From: Fibrella rubiginis
GTDB lineage: Bacteria > Bacteroidota > Bacteroidia > Cytophagales > Spirosomataceae
NCBI RefSeq assembly: GCF_017353185.1
Contig: NZ_JAFMYV010000006.1
Span: 62,001-126,000, forward strand
Direction: 5' to 3'
DNA length: 64,000 nucleotides
Position numbers and translations under genes: made by a program. Position 1 is the stretch's first letter; each line of letters opens with the position of its first letter. The notes below the pieces were generated by a model that was not told the origin of the DNA, made no database searches, and saw nothing but the letters and a program-made list of their open reading frames with translations. Below, piece by piece: positions 15,987 through 23,824 of the stretch.

Positions 15987-18413
15987 ATGCTCAAGAACTA
16001 TTTTAAAATCGCCTGGCGGAACTTGGTCCGTAATAAAGCCTTCTCGGCCATCAACATAGCGGGGCTGGCTATCGGGCTGGCTACCTGTTTGCTCATCGGT
16101 CTGTTTGTACTGGACGAGCTGAGCTATGACCGCTTTAATGAAAAGGCCGACCGGATAGTGCGGGTGTGGTTTGAGGGTAAGATCCAGGGTAACTCGATGA
16201 GCGAGGCCCACGTGATGCCGCCCGTGGCCGCCACCCTCCGCGCCGATTACCCCGACGTGCAGGAGGCTACCCGGCTCCGGCGCATGGGAACGCCCGACAT
16301 CACCTACGGCCAAAAGACGTTTCGCAACAACGACGTGGCTTTTGTCGATGCCAATTTCTTCCGCGTTTTCACCCTGCCCCTGTTGAAAGGTGATGCCAAA
16401 ACAGCCCTCACGCAGCCCAACACGGTCATCGTAACCCAGGCTTTTGCCCAAACTTATTTCGGCAGTGCCGACCCGATAGGTAAGGTCATTACGCTGAAAA
16501 CAGACAACAAACCCTACACCGTCACCGGCCTCATCGACCGGGTGCCATCCAACGCTCACTTTCACTTCGACGTGTTTGCCTCGATGGCGTCGCTACCCGA
16601 AGCGGCCAAGTCTGACTGGATGCAGTCGGAGTATTTTACCTACCTGGTGCTGCCCGACGGCTACGATTACCGGCAACTGGAGGCCAAACTGCCGCAGGTG
16701 GTTGAGAAGTACATCAGCCCGCAGCTACAACAGGCTATGGGCATGACAATCAGCCAGTTTCGGCAAAAAGGCAACAACCTCAGCCTGCACCTGCAACCCC
16801 TTACCGACATCCATCTCCACGGCGATTTTACGGGTGATCTCTCGCCCGTTGGCGACATCCGCTACGTGTACCTGTTTGGGGCCATCGCCCTGTTTATGCT
16901 GCTGATTGCCTGCATCAATTTCATGAACCTCAGCACCGCCACGGCCACCAAACGGGCGCGGGAAGTAGGCGTTCGGAAGGTAATGGGGTCGTCGAAATGG
17001 GGGCTGGTGAGGCAATTTATGGGCGAGTCGGTCCTGCTGACGGTGGTGTCGCTACTGCTGGCGGTGGGGCTGGTGTGGGCTACGCTGCCTTTTTTCGGGC
17101 GGTTGGCGGGCAAAACGCTGTCGCTCGATTTTCTGGCAACGCCCTGGCTCCTGCCGGTATTAATCGGCTTTGGGGGGTTGGTCAGTTTGCTGGCGGGGTT
17201 ATATCCGTCGGTGGTGCTGGCCTCGTTTAAGCCCGTGTCGGTGTTGAAAGGTGCGGGCAGCCTGGTGGGCACCAAACGGGGCGTTGGCCTGCGGGGTGGG
17301 CTGGTGGTGTTCCAGTTTCTGGTCTCCGTCATCCTCATGGTCGGGGCCACGGTGGTGTATCGGCAGTTGCGGTTTATTCAGGACAAAAAGCTGGGCTACG
17401 ACAAAGAGCAGGTCATTGTGTTGCCCGAAACGGGCTACCTGGGTCAGCAGGAAGCTTTTTTCCGCGATCAGTTGCGTCAGGATTCCCGCATTGCCCACGT
17501 CAGCGCGTCGGGGTATCTGCCCGCCGGACCATCCAACAACAACAATTTTACGGTGTACCCCGACGACAAACCCACGCAGGTTGTCCTGACCCTCCGCTAC
17601 GACATCGACGATCAGTACCTGCCCGCGATGGGGATGCGGATGGTGGCGGGACGCAACTTTTCGCCAGCTTTCGCTACCGATTCGTCGGGGGTCATTCTAA
17701 ATCAGACTGCAGCGCGGGCACTGGGTCTGGGCCGTAATCCGCTGGGGCACACCATCTCGCGAAACGACAACCGGGGCGGCACACGAACCTATCGGGTCAT
17801 CGGCGTGGTGCGCGACTTTCATTTCCGGTCGTTGCGTGAGCGCATTTCGCCGCTGGTGATGGTGTTCGACAAAAGCCCCGGTACGCTGATTGTGAAAGCC
17901 CGAACCACCGACATAGCCGGTCTGCTGGCCACGATGCAACAACAATGGGCGGCCCTGATGCCCGACCGACCGTTTGCCTATTCGTTTCTAAACGAACGCT
18001 ACCAGGAAACCTACGTGGCCGAACGCCGCACGGGGCAGATTCTGGGCTTTTTTGCCGGGCTGACCATTTTCGTGGCCTGTCTGGGTCTGTTTGGCCTGGC
18101 TACGTTCACCGCCGAGGCCCGGACAAAAGAAATTGGTGTGCGCAAAGTGCTGGGGGCCAGCGTAGCAAGTGTCGTAGCCCTATTGAGCAAAGACTTTCTC
18201 AAGCTGGTCCTGATCGCCATTGTCATTGCCTCTCCCCTAGCCTGGTACGCCATGAACCGCTGGCTAGAGGACTTCGCCTACCGGGTTACTATCGAGTGGT
18301 GGGTGTTTGCCCTGGCGGGTCTGTCGGCGGTGAGTATTGCCCTGCTCACGGTGAGCTTTCAGAGCATCAAAGCCGCCCTGATGAACCCCGTGAAGAGCCT
18401 GCGGAGTGAATAG
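15987..18413 (+). CDS. Orphan double-FtsX ABC permease 7
   Basis: An 808-residue permease, alone behind cassette B. TM1 is AGLAIGLATCLLIGLFVLDELSYD-like; the first coupling motif is KRAREVGVRKVMGSSK (about 320), the second TKEIGVRKVLGAS (about 709); TM6 carries FFAGLTIFVACLGLFGLATF. Its last 200 residues are the closest match in the window to the remnant at 37761, differing at roughly one position in five, so an intact sister gene once stood there. It ends 18 nt before the convergent Crp-like gene with no obvious terminator between them. Confidence 0.9.
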   Translation: MLKNYFKIAWRNLVRNKAFSAINIAGLAIGLATCLLIGLFVLDELSYDRFNEKADRIVRVWFEGKIQGNSMSEAHVMPPVAATLRADYPDVQEATRLRRMGTPDITYGQKTFRNNDVAFVDANFFRVFTLPLLKGDAKTALTQPNTVIVTQAFAQTYFGSADPIGKVITLKTDNKPYTVTGLIDRVPSNAHFHFDVFASMASLPEAAKSDWMQSEYFTYLVLPDGYDYRQLEAKLPQVVEKYISPQLQQAMGMTISQFRQKGNNLSLHLQPLTDIHLHGDFTGDLSPVGDIRYVYLFGAIALFMLLIACINFMNLSTATATKRAREVGVRKVMGSSKWGLVRQFMGESVLLTVVSLLLAVGLVWATLPFFGRLAGKTLSLDFLATPWLLPVLIGFGGLVSLLAGLYPSVVLASFKPVSVLKGAGSLVGTKRGVGLRGGLVVFQFLVSVILMVGATVVYRQLRFIQDKKLGYDKEQVIVLPETGYLGQQEAFFRDQLRQDSRIAHVSASGYLPAGPSNNNNFTVYPDDKPTQVVLTLRYDIDDQYLPAMGMRMVAGRNFSPAFATDSSGVILNQTAARALGLGRNPLGHTISRNDNRGGTRTYRVIGVVRDFHFRSLRERISPLVMVFDKSPGTLIVKARTTDIAGLLATMQQQWAALMPDRPFAYSFLNERYQETYVAERRTGQILGFFAGLTIFVACLGLFGLATFTAEARTKEIGVRKVLGASVASVVALLSKDFLKLVLIAIVIASPLAWYAMNRWLEDFAYRVTIEWWVFALAGLSAVSIALLTVSFQSIKAALMNPVKSLRSE

Positions 18414-18431
18414 CACCACGACAAACTTTTG

Positions 18432-19001
18432 TTACCGTCGTTTGGCCCGAACCATGCTGATCGCCTGCGCGGTCATGCCCAGAAAGGAGGCGATATGGGT
18501 GAGCGAAACGCGCTGAAACAGTTCAGGGCGGGTGCGTTGCAGGGTGTCGTAGCGCTGCTCTGTGCTGTGAAAACGCAGCGAAAAACTGTGGTCGCGGAGT
18601 TGGATGGCGTATCGCTCAATAAGCAGGCGCCCAACCCGGTCAATAGCCGCAAACTGGTCATATAGTCCCTGAAGGCGGTCATAGTGCACGGCGTAGAGTT
18701 CGGTGTCTTCCAGGCAACGAATGGAGTCGGCACTGGGGGTGCGCTGAATGAAGCTGCTGAGCGCCACCACCATCTCGCCGTCCAGTCCCAGAAAGAGCGT
18801 GCAGTCGGTGGCCTCTACGGTGGTGTAGACCCGGAGTACACCCCTCCGGATGAAATACAGGTGGTTGGCTACATCACCGGCCTGTAGCAGGTAGTCGCCC
18901 CGGCGGTGGGTCTGCTGCACAAACGCATCGCTTATCGCTGCCTGAGCCTCGTCAGTTAACGGTACAAGCCGGGAAAAATAAGCGAGCAGGTCCTGGGGCA
19001 T
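18432..19001 (-). CDS. Crp/Fnr-family regulator with cyclic-nucleotide-binding fold
   Basis: A 189-residue protein with an N-terminal cNMP-binding beta-roll (about 12-125: GDYLLQAGDVANHLYFIRRGVLRVY, where the helix after the strand precedes a poor phosphate-binding cassette) and a C-terminal winged helix whose recognition part is VSLTHIASFLGMTAQAISMVR (about 165-185). This is the usual architecture and length of the small Bacteroidetes Crp-like regulators, which often do not bind cAMP. It is divergent from the hydroxylase gene at 19074 across a 72-bp gap holding a perfect inverted repeat. Control of that neighbour is a reasonable inference. Ligand unknown. Confidence 0.85.
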   Translation of the reverse strand: MPQDLLAYFSRLVPLTDEAQAAISDAFVQQTHRRGDYLLQAGDVANHLYFIRRGVLRVYTTVEATDCTLFLGLDGEMVVALSSFIQRTPSADSIRCLEDTELYAVHYDRLQGLYDQFAAIDRVGRLLIERYAIQLRDHSFSLRFHSTEQRYDTLQRTRPELFQRVSLTHIASFLGMTAQAISMVRAKRR

Positions 19002-19040
19002 TCGTTCTTCAAAAAGTTGAAGGAAAATTAACCCATTCCG

Positions 19041-19070
19041 GGCTATTCTTGTACTCGATCAAGAATAGCC
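19041..19070. promoter_or_regulatory. 11-bp perfect inverted repeat abutting a start codon
   Basis: GGCTATTCTTG (19041-19051) and CAAGAATAGCC (19060-19070) flank an 8-nt loop, 3 nt before the hydroxylase ATG and within the divergent gap with the Crp-like gene. It could be an operator for that regulator or a leader hairpin hiding the start region. The sequence is not the classical TGTGA-N6-TCACA site. Confidence 0.5.
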
Positions 19071-19073
19071 ACT

Positions 19074-20030
19074 ATGAAGACACCTCACGAGCTATTGACT
19101 TTTCTGGCCGACATGGCCCACGACGGTAGCATCTTCTTCCGGTTGGTGCTGCCCCTGTACGTGGGCATGATCATCCTTGAATTTGGCATGACCGCCTGGC
19201 GAATGCGTCAGAAGCCAGGTGCCTACCGATGGAGCCACCGCGACGGTTGGACCAACGTGGCTGTATCATCTATGAACATGACCTACGACGTGGTCATTGG
19301 CATTCTGCTGCCGTTTGGCCTCTATTACCTGCTCTACACGCAGTACCGGCTGTTTACCCTGCCTTCCAGCGTATGGGGCTGGGTGGCGGCTTTCCTAATC
19401 CATGACCTGATCTATTATGTCGACCACCGGATTTCGCACCGTACGGGCCTGTTTTGGGCGTTTCATTCCGTGCACCATTCCTCGCAGGAGTACAATGTTA
19501 CGGTAGCCGCACGGGGCTTTTTTCTGAATGGCACCCTGACCATGCCGCTGTATTACCTGATGCCCATCCTGGGTATGTCGCCATTCATGATTCTGGTCGT
19601 GAACGTGGTGGCGAGCCTGTTTGGCATTTTCAACCATACCCGGCTGGTCAAGCGCATGGGGTGGCTGGAATATGTGCTCTGTACGCCGTCTAACCACCGC
19701 GTCCACCACGGCACCGACGCCAAATACCTGGATCGTAACTACGGACAGGTGTTTATCATCTGGGATTATCTGTTTGGCAGCTATCAACGGGAGGAAGAAG
19801 AACCTACCTACGGCCTTACCACCCAGTTGCAGACCAACAATCCGTTTGCCATTCAGTGGGCCGGTATTCGCTGGTTATGGCAGCAGATGAAAACGGCCCA
19901 CCGCCTGTCTGACAAGCTGCGCTACCTCTGGATGCCCCCCGGCTGGCGACATGATGGTCCCGGCCAAACCGCCGAAGAAATCCGCGCCCGCACCACTCAG
20001 CCGCAGAACGTTGCGCTGACCACATCCTGA
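19074..20030 (+). CDS. Fatty acid hydroxylase / sterol desaturase family protein
   Basis: A 318-residue membrane di-iron enzyme of the fatty acid hydroxylase superfamily. The histidine clusters are visible: HDLIYYVDH (HX6H region, about 110-120), HRTGLFWAFHSVHHSS (about 122-138, with HSVHH) and NHRVHHG (about 207-213). Hydrophobic segments lie at about 20-40, 65-90, 100-112 and 155-190. Family members hydroxylate or desaturate lipid chains using a di-iron centre. The length is typical of the bacterial sterol-desaturase-like group. It is transcribed divergently from the Crp-like gene. The exact lipid substrate cannot be read from sequence. It has no evident link to the permeases. Confidence 0.88.
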   Translation: MKTPHELLTFLADMAHDGSIFFRLVLPLYVGMIILEFGMTAWRMRQKPGAYRWSHRDGWTNVAVSSMNMTYDVVIGILLPFGLYYLLYTQYRLFTLPSSVWGWVAAFLIHDLIYYVDHRISHRTGLFWAFHSVHHSSQEYNVTVAARGFFLNGTLTMPLYYLMPILGMSPFMILVVNVVASLFGIFNHTRLVKRMGWLEYVLCTPSNHRVHHGTDAKYLDRNYGQVFIIWDYLFGSYQREEEEPTYGLTTQLQTNNPFAIQWAGIRWLWQQMKTAHRLSDKLRYLWMPPGWRHDGPGQTAEEIRARTTQPQNVALTTS

Positions 20031-20072
20031 CTGTCTATACACCCAGGAGCAGCGTACAGCATCGGATAGTCC

Positions 20073-20156
20073 TGTCCATTTCCGGACAGGATCTGTTCAC
20101 AAAAAGATCGTTTCAAGTTCAGAGACGGACTTTTTGTACTGTGGCACGGGCATTGA
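20073..20156 (+). promoter_or_regulatory. sigma54-like cassette C
   Basis: Core TGTCC-N6-GGACA at 20073-20088, part of a longer palindrome CCTGTCC/GGACAGG (20071-20090). No clear third half-site. -24/-12 element GTGGCACG-N4-TTGA at 20141-20156, GG at 20143. Site-to-GG distance 55 bp. The permease start lies 40 nt beyond. Confidence 0.75.
20099..20137 (+). terminator. Imperfect hairpin inside cassette C
   Basis: Outer arms ACAAAAAG (20099-20106) and CTTTTTGT (20130-20137), inner arms CGTTTC (20109-20114) and GAGACG (20122-20127). It has the same position and top sequence style as the perfect hairpins of cassettes A, B and G. Confidence 0.5.
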
Positions 20157-20195
20157 AACGATGTGCCTGACCGGTCTGATCTACCCCGCTGCCCT

Positions 20196-22583
20196 ATGCT
20201 CACAAACTACCTGAAAATCGCCTGGCGAAACCTGTGGAAACACAAGCTGTTTTCGTTTATCAACATCTTCGGGCTGGCGTCGGGAATGCTGGTGTGTCTG
20301 CTGGCTATGATCGACATCAAAGGTGCGTTCGACTACGACTCGTTTCACCCAAACCGCGCCCGAACGTACCGCATCATTACTGACGCGACAACCAACACCA
20401 ATGACCTACGGAGCTATGCCACTACACCCCCGCCCGTAGCCAACACCCTGAAACAAAACTACCCGTTTGTAGAGGCCGTTACCCGCGTTATCCGCAGCTA
20501 CGGCGAAGTGACAGCCAATCGCAAACAGCTACCCGTCGTTTTCAGCCTGGTCGATCCGGGATTTTTTCAGGTCTTCGGTTTTAGGCTAACGATGGGCCAG
20601 GCAGCGATAGCACCACAGACCGTTGTGCTCACGCAGGAAACAGCCCGGCGGTTCTTCGGCACGGCCAACCCCGTCGGGAAACTCATGCAACATTCGGCGT
20701 TTGGCGCGCTGACCATAACGGGTGTCTTTGCCCCAAACCCCACCAAATCCCACCTCGATTTCGACATGGTCGTGTCGACGGCCACCCTCTCCAGCCCAGA
20801 CTGGCAACGAACACTAGGCAACTGGAGCGATTATGGCAACCCCTACACACGCACCTATACTTATGTGCTGCTGAAGCCCGGTACACGGGCCGAAACGCTT
20901 AACAAAGTGTTGCCCGAACTGGCCAGCCGAGCCACGAAGGGATTGCGCTTTGCCAATGAAAAAGGCTATACCCTGCGCAGTCAGGCCCTCACGCAACTGT
21001 CGCCGCCACGCGAAGGCCTGGAGAACTCGACCTATGAACCCACGGCCGGAAAGCTGGCAACAGAGTTTGGTATTGGGCTGCTCACCCTGTTGCTGGCGGT
21101 ATTCAACTACGTTAACCTCACCCTTGCCCGGTCGCTGAGCCGCGCCCGTGAGGTGGGCATCCGCAAAGTGGCAGGAGCGCTGCGCTGGCAGCTGATGGGG
21201 CAGTTCATGGCCGAGTCCGTTATCCTGTCGGTTGGCGGGCTGGGCCTGGCCTATGTTATGCTTCAGTTTGTGAAGGCTATGCCCTTTGTGCAGCAATGGC
21301 TCATCGGCGGTGTACAGTGGGAACGTGACGGCAGGGTGTGGCTGGTGTTTGTGCTGTTTAGCGTGGTGGCGGGCCTGCTGGCGGGGCTGCTGCCCGCACG
21401 GGTGCTGTCGGGGTTTGAACCTGCGCAGGTGTTACGAAGCCAAACCGGCCTGCGGGTGTTTCGGGGCATCAGCCTCCGTAAATCGCTGATTGTGATTCAG
21501 TTTTCTATCTCGCTGCTGGCTATGATCGTGCTGCTGGCCATGGCGCGGCAACAGCACTTTATGAGTACCACCAGCTATGGTTTTGAGCGTAAAGGTGTAC
21601 TGACGATTGCCCTCAACGGCCTGCCGCCGAGCCAGTTAACCGACGAGATAAGCCGACTGGCCGGAGTGGCCCGTGTAGCCCCTACCTCAGCTCTCTTCGG
21701 TTCGCACGGTGATAACTGGCAGTTGGTCCGGCGGCAACGAACCGGGGGCGATTCGGCGGGGGTAGACATTTTTTCGGCCAATGCCAATCTGGTGCCCACT
21801 ATAGGGCTGAATCTGCTGGCGGGACAGAATCTGCCCGTTTCAACATCCGACTCGGCCGGGCGGTTTGTCCTGATCAATGAAGAAGCCATGCGGACCTTCA
21901 ACCTGGGCGACCCCGCTGCTGCCGTTGGGCAACTCCTTTGGCTCAATGACAGCACCAATGTGCGGGTGGCGGGGGTGTTGAAAGACTTCCATTTCGCGTC
22001 GATGGCCATGAAAATCAGGCCTATGATGCTCCACTATCAGCCCAGCGCCTTTCGGTACCTCAACGTGGCCATTACGGGTGGCAACCCCAAGGCCGTTTGC
22101 GCCGACATTGCCCGTATCTGGAAACGCCTGAATCCCTACGAACCCTTTGCCGGGATGTGGTATGACGAGTTTCTGCGCAATCGCCACAGCCACACCGACG
22201 ACATCAATTTCATGGGTCTGCTTATTGGGCTGGCCGTATCAATTGCCTGTCTGGGCCTGCTGGGCATGGTTACCTACACCACCGCGGTGCGGACCAAAGA
22301 AGTGGGCGTTCGGAAAGTGATGGGGGCCAGCGTGGGGCAGGTTGTCTGGCTGCTGTCGTGGAGCTTTTTGCGGCTGCTACTGCTGGCGGGCGCCATTGCG
22401 TTGCCACTGGGCTACCTGGCGGGCAGTTTTTTCCTGATGAACTTCGCCTACCATATCACGCTGGGTATCGGCACGTTGGGTCTTTGCTTCGGCACGATGC
22501 TGCTACTGGGTGGGCTGACCATCGGTTGGCGAACCTACCGGGCTGCCGCGGTCAATCCCGTAGTCAGTCTGCGATCAGAGTAG
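20196..22583 (+). CDS. Orphan double-FtsX ABC permease 8 (divergent)
   Basis: A 795-residue permease. The ATG at 20196 (MLTNYLKIAW) is preferred over an in-frame upstream ATG at 20163 because every paralog starts with this motif. It is the most divergent complete member. The first coupling motif is SRAREVGIRKVAGAL (about 315), the second TKEVGVRKVMGASVGQ (about 698); the TM7 lead-in is LLSWSFLRLL in place of LLSKDFLKL; the tail is AAAVNPVVSLRSE rather than ALMNPVKSLRSE. TM2 reads AVFNYVNLTLARS. It is a single-gene unit ending at a strong hairpin. Confidence 0.9.
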   Translation: MLTNYLKIAWRNLWKHKLFSFINIFGLASGMLVCLLAMIDIKGAFDYDSFHPNRARTYRIITDATTNTNDLRSYATTPPPVANTLKQNYPFVEAVTRVIRSYGEVTANRKQLPVVFSLVDPGFFQVFGFRLTMGQAAIAPQTVVLTQETARRFFGTANPVGKLMQHSAFGALTITGVFAPNPTKSHLDFDMVVSTATLSSPDWQRTLGNWSDYGNPYTRTYTYVLLKPGTRAETLNKVLPELASRATKGLRFANEKGYTLRSQALTQLSPPREGLENSTYEPTAGKLATEFGIGLLTLLLAVFNYVNLTLARSLSRAREVGIRKVAGALRWQLMGQFMAESVILSVGGLGLAYVMLQFVKAMPFVQQWLIGGVQWERDGRVWLVFVLFSVVAGLLAGLLPARVLSGFEPAQVLRSQTGLRVFRGISLRKSLIVIQFSISLLAMIVLLAMARQQHFMSTTSYGFERKGVLTIALNGLPPSQLTDEISRLAGVARVAPTSALFGSHGDNWQLVRRQRTGGDSAGVDIFSANANLVPTIGLNLLAGQNLPVSTSDSAGRFVLINEEAMRTFNLGDPAAAVGQLLWLNDSTNVRVAGVLKDFHFASMAMKIRPMMLHYQPSAFRYLNVAITGGNPKAVCADIARIWKRLNPYEPFAGMWYDEFLRNRHSHTDDINFMGLLIGLAVSIACLGLLGMVTYTTAVRTKEVGVRKVMGASVGQVVWLLSWSFLRLLLLAGAIALPLGYLAGSFFLMNFAYHITLGIGTLGLCFGTMLLLGGLTIGWRTYRAAAVNPVVSLRSE

Positions 22584-22601
22584 GTTCTGGTAGATGAACA
22601 A

Positions 22602-22649
22602 AGCAACAGGGGTTGAGCCGGCTTTCTGGCCGGCTCAACCCCTGTTGCT
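22602..22649. terminator. Bidirectional terminator, 21-bp stem
   Basis: Perfect GC-rich arms (22602-22622 and 22629-22649) with a 6-nt loop lie between the convergent permease 8 and SRPBCC genes. There is no long T-run on either side, but the stem strength and location fit a shared terminator. Confidence 0.7.
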
Positions 22650-22676
22650 GCCCTGGTTGTAGCCAACGCTGGAAAG

Positions 22677-23180
22677 CTACTTCGTTTTGGTTGCCAGCAG
22701 TTCGTCCAGACCTTCCATAGCCATGGTCAATCCTTCCTTCATTCCCATCTTGAGGCTCGCCTCCAGCTGAGCCAGATCGGCATAGGTTACCCGGTTGGTT
22801 ACCAGTGTTTTGCCATCTTTCTGGACGAACGTAATGTCCATTGTCGAGACAGGCATTTGGGGGTTAACGGTGCCGCTGGCATCGGTAAAGGCATCCTGCG
22901 CCGTAAACCGCCGTTGAGGCTCAATGGTCAGGTAACTCATTTTGCCCCAGTGTTCTTCGCCCTGTGGCCCCACCATGGCGTAGTGCCAGTGGCCCCCTTC
23001 GCTGAAATTCATCGACTTGGTTCGGGCTTGCCAAGGTTTCGGTGCCCACCACTGATCGAGCATGTCGCTGTTGGTGTATGCATCCCATACCAGGGGCAGT
23101 TCGGCGGCAAATTCCCGCTTAACGGTGATCGAGTGATTCGCCCGATCTACTGAAAAATCCATCATCAAATCGCTCTTCAT
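22677..23180 (-). CDS. SRPBCC (AHSA1-like) domain protein
   Basis: A 167-residue START/Bet v1-type protein of the AHSA1 group. The typical N-terminal stretch ([30 protein letters not shown], with the DxWW hallmark) is at about 17-47, followed by [18 protein letters not shown] and a C-terminal helix [17 protein letters not shown]. The fold has a hydrophobic cavity; the function in such operons is generally unknown. Its start overlaps the stop of the ArsR-type gene by 4 bases (ATGA), the classic ArsR-SRPBCC two-gene operon. It is unrelated to the permeases in sequence. Confidence 0.88.
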   Translation of the reverse strand: MKSDLMMDFSVDRANHSITVKREFAAELPLVWDAYTNSDMLDQWWAPKPWQARTKSMNFSEGGHWHYAMVGPQGEEHWGKMSYLTIEPQRRFTAQDAFTDASGTVNPQMPVSTMDITFVQKDGKTLVTNRVTYADLAQLEASLKMGMKEGLTMAMEGLDELLATKTK

Positions 23181-23497
23181 TTGTTATCCTGTTTTTTGGT
23201 TGATAATACACGGTCAAGCTGAGCAAACCGGTCTTCCCACAGCCCTCTGAACGTATCGAGCCAGGTGTCGATTTCCTTCATGTGAGTGGGATCACACTGG
23301 TAATAAATCTCCCTGCCCTGTTGCTTCTGTTTAATCAGGCCACATTCGGTTAGTACCTGAATGTGTTTCGACACCGCCTGTCGGCTCGTGGCGAAGTGCT
23401 CAGCCAGGGCAGTTGGCGTCAGCGCCTGTAGGGCAATGAGGCTTAAAATAGCTCGCCGGGTGGGGTCAGCAATAGCCTGGAATACATCTCGTCTCAT
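23177..23497 (-). CDS. ArsR-family winged-helix repressor
   Basis: A 106-residue regulator with [18 protein letters not shown] at the N-terminus, typical of the SRPBCC-linked ArsR subgroup. The helix-turn-helix is about 27-60 ([24 protein letters not shown]), followed by a wing with GREIYYQCD. There is no metal-binding Cys pair of the ELCVCDL type, so metal sensing is unlikely. A strong double inverted repeat lies 15 bp upstream of the start, consistent with autoregulation of the operon. Confidence 0.9.
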   Translation of the reverse strand: MRRDVFQAIADPTRRAILSLIALQALTPTALAEHFATSRQAVSKHIQVLTECGLIKQKQQGREIYYQCDPTHMKEIDTWLDTFRGLWEDRFAQLDRVLSTKKQDNK

Positions 23498-23511
23498 GAG
23501 TCAATCGAATT

Positions 23512-23565
23512 AGTTGCGCAACCGAATGATTGCAAATATACGCGCAATCACTTGGTTGCGCAACT
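23512..23565 (-). promoter_or_regulatory. Candidate ArsR operator: paired palindromes
   Basis: AGTTGCGCAACC (23512-23523) and GGTTGCGCAACT (23554-23565) are reverse complements and each contains the self-palindrome GTTGCGCAAC. Inside them GATTGC (23528-23533) and GCAATC (23544-23549) form a nested repeat. The block lies just upstream of the ArsR start, so it is a likely autoregulatory operator. Confidence 0.65.
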
Positions 23566-23687
23566 CTTTTTTGGTTTTTGATATCAATAGCAAAGCAGGC
23601 AATTGATTGTCTAAGGAGTAAGGGTATTTGGGCGCATCAACAGACCGGGTGTTACCTGCCGCACCTTCTTTGTTGCCGTACCATTCC

Positions 23688-23782
23688 GGACGGTTCGTTG
23701 TCCGGAATTGGACAACGAGCGTTTTGACGAGGGCCATTTCCAGCTTAAAAACGGGCCTTTCATAGTTTGGCATGTACCTTGT
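23688..23782 (+). promoter_or_regulatory. sigma54-like cassette D
   Basis: Half-sites GGACG (23688-23692), TGTCC (23699-23703) and GGACA (23710-23714) at an 11-bp period. -24/-12 element TTGGCATG-N4-TTGT at 23767-23782, GG at 23769. Site-to-GG distance 55 bp. A weak, imperfect hairpin lies at 23730-23760 (GGCC arms). The permease start is 43 nt beyond. Confidence 0.75.
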
Positions 23783-23824
23783 ATAACATACTACCAACAA
23801 GCAAACTGGTAAACGATACAGGTC

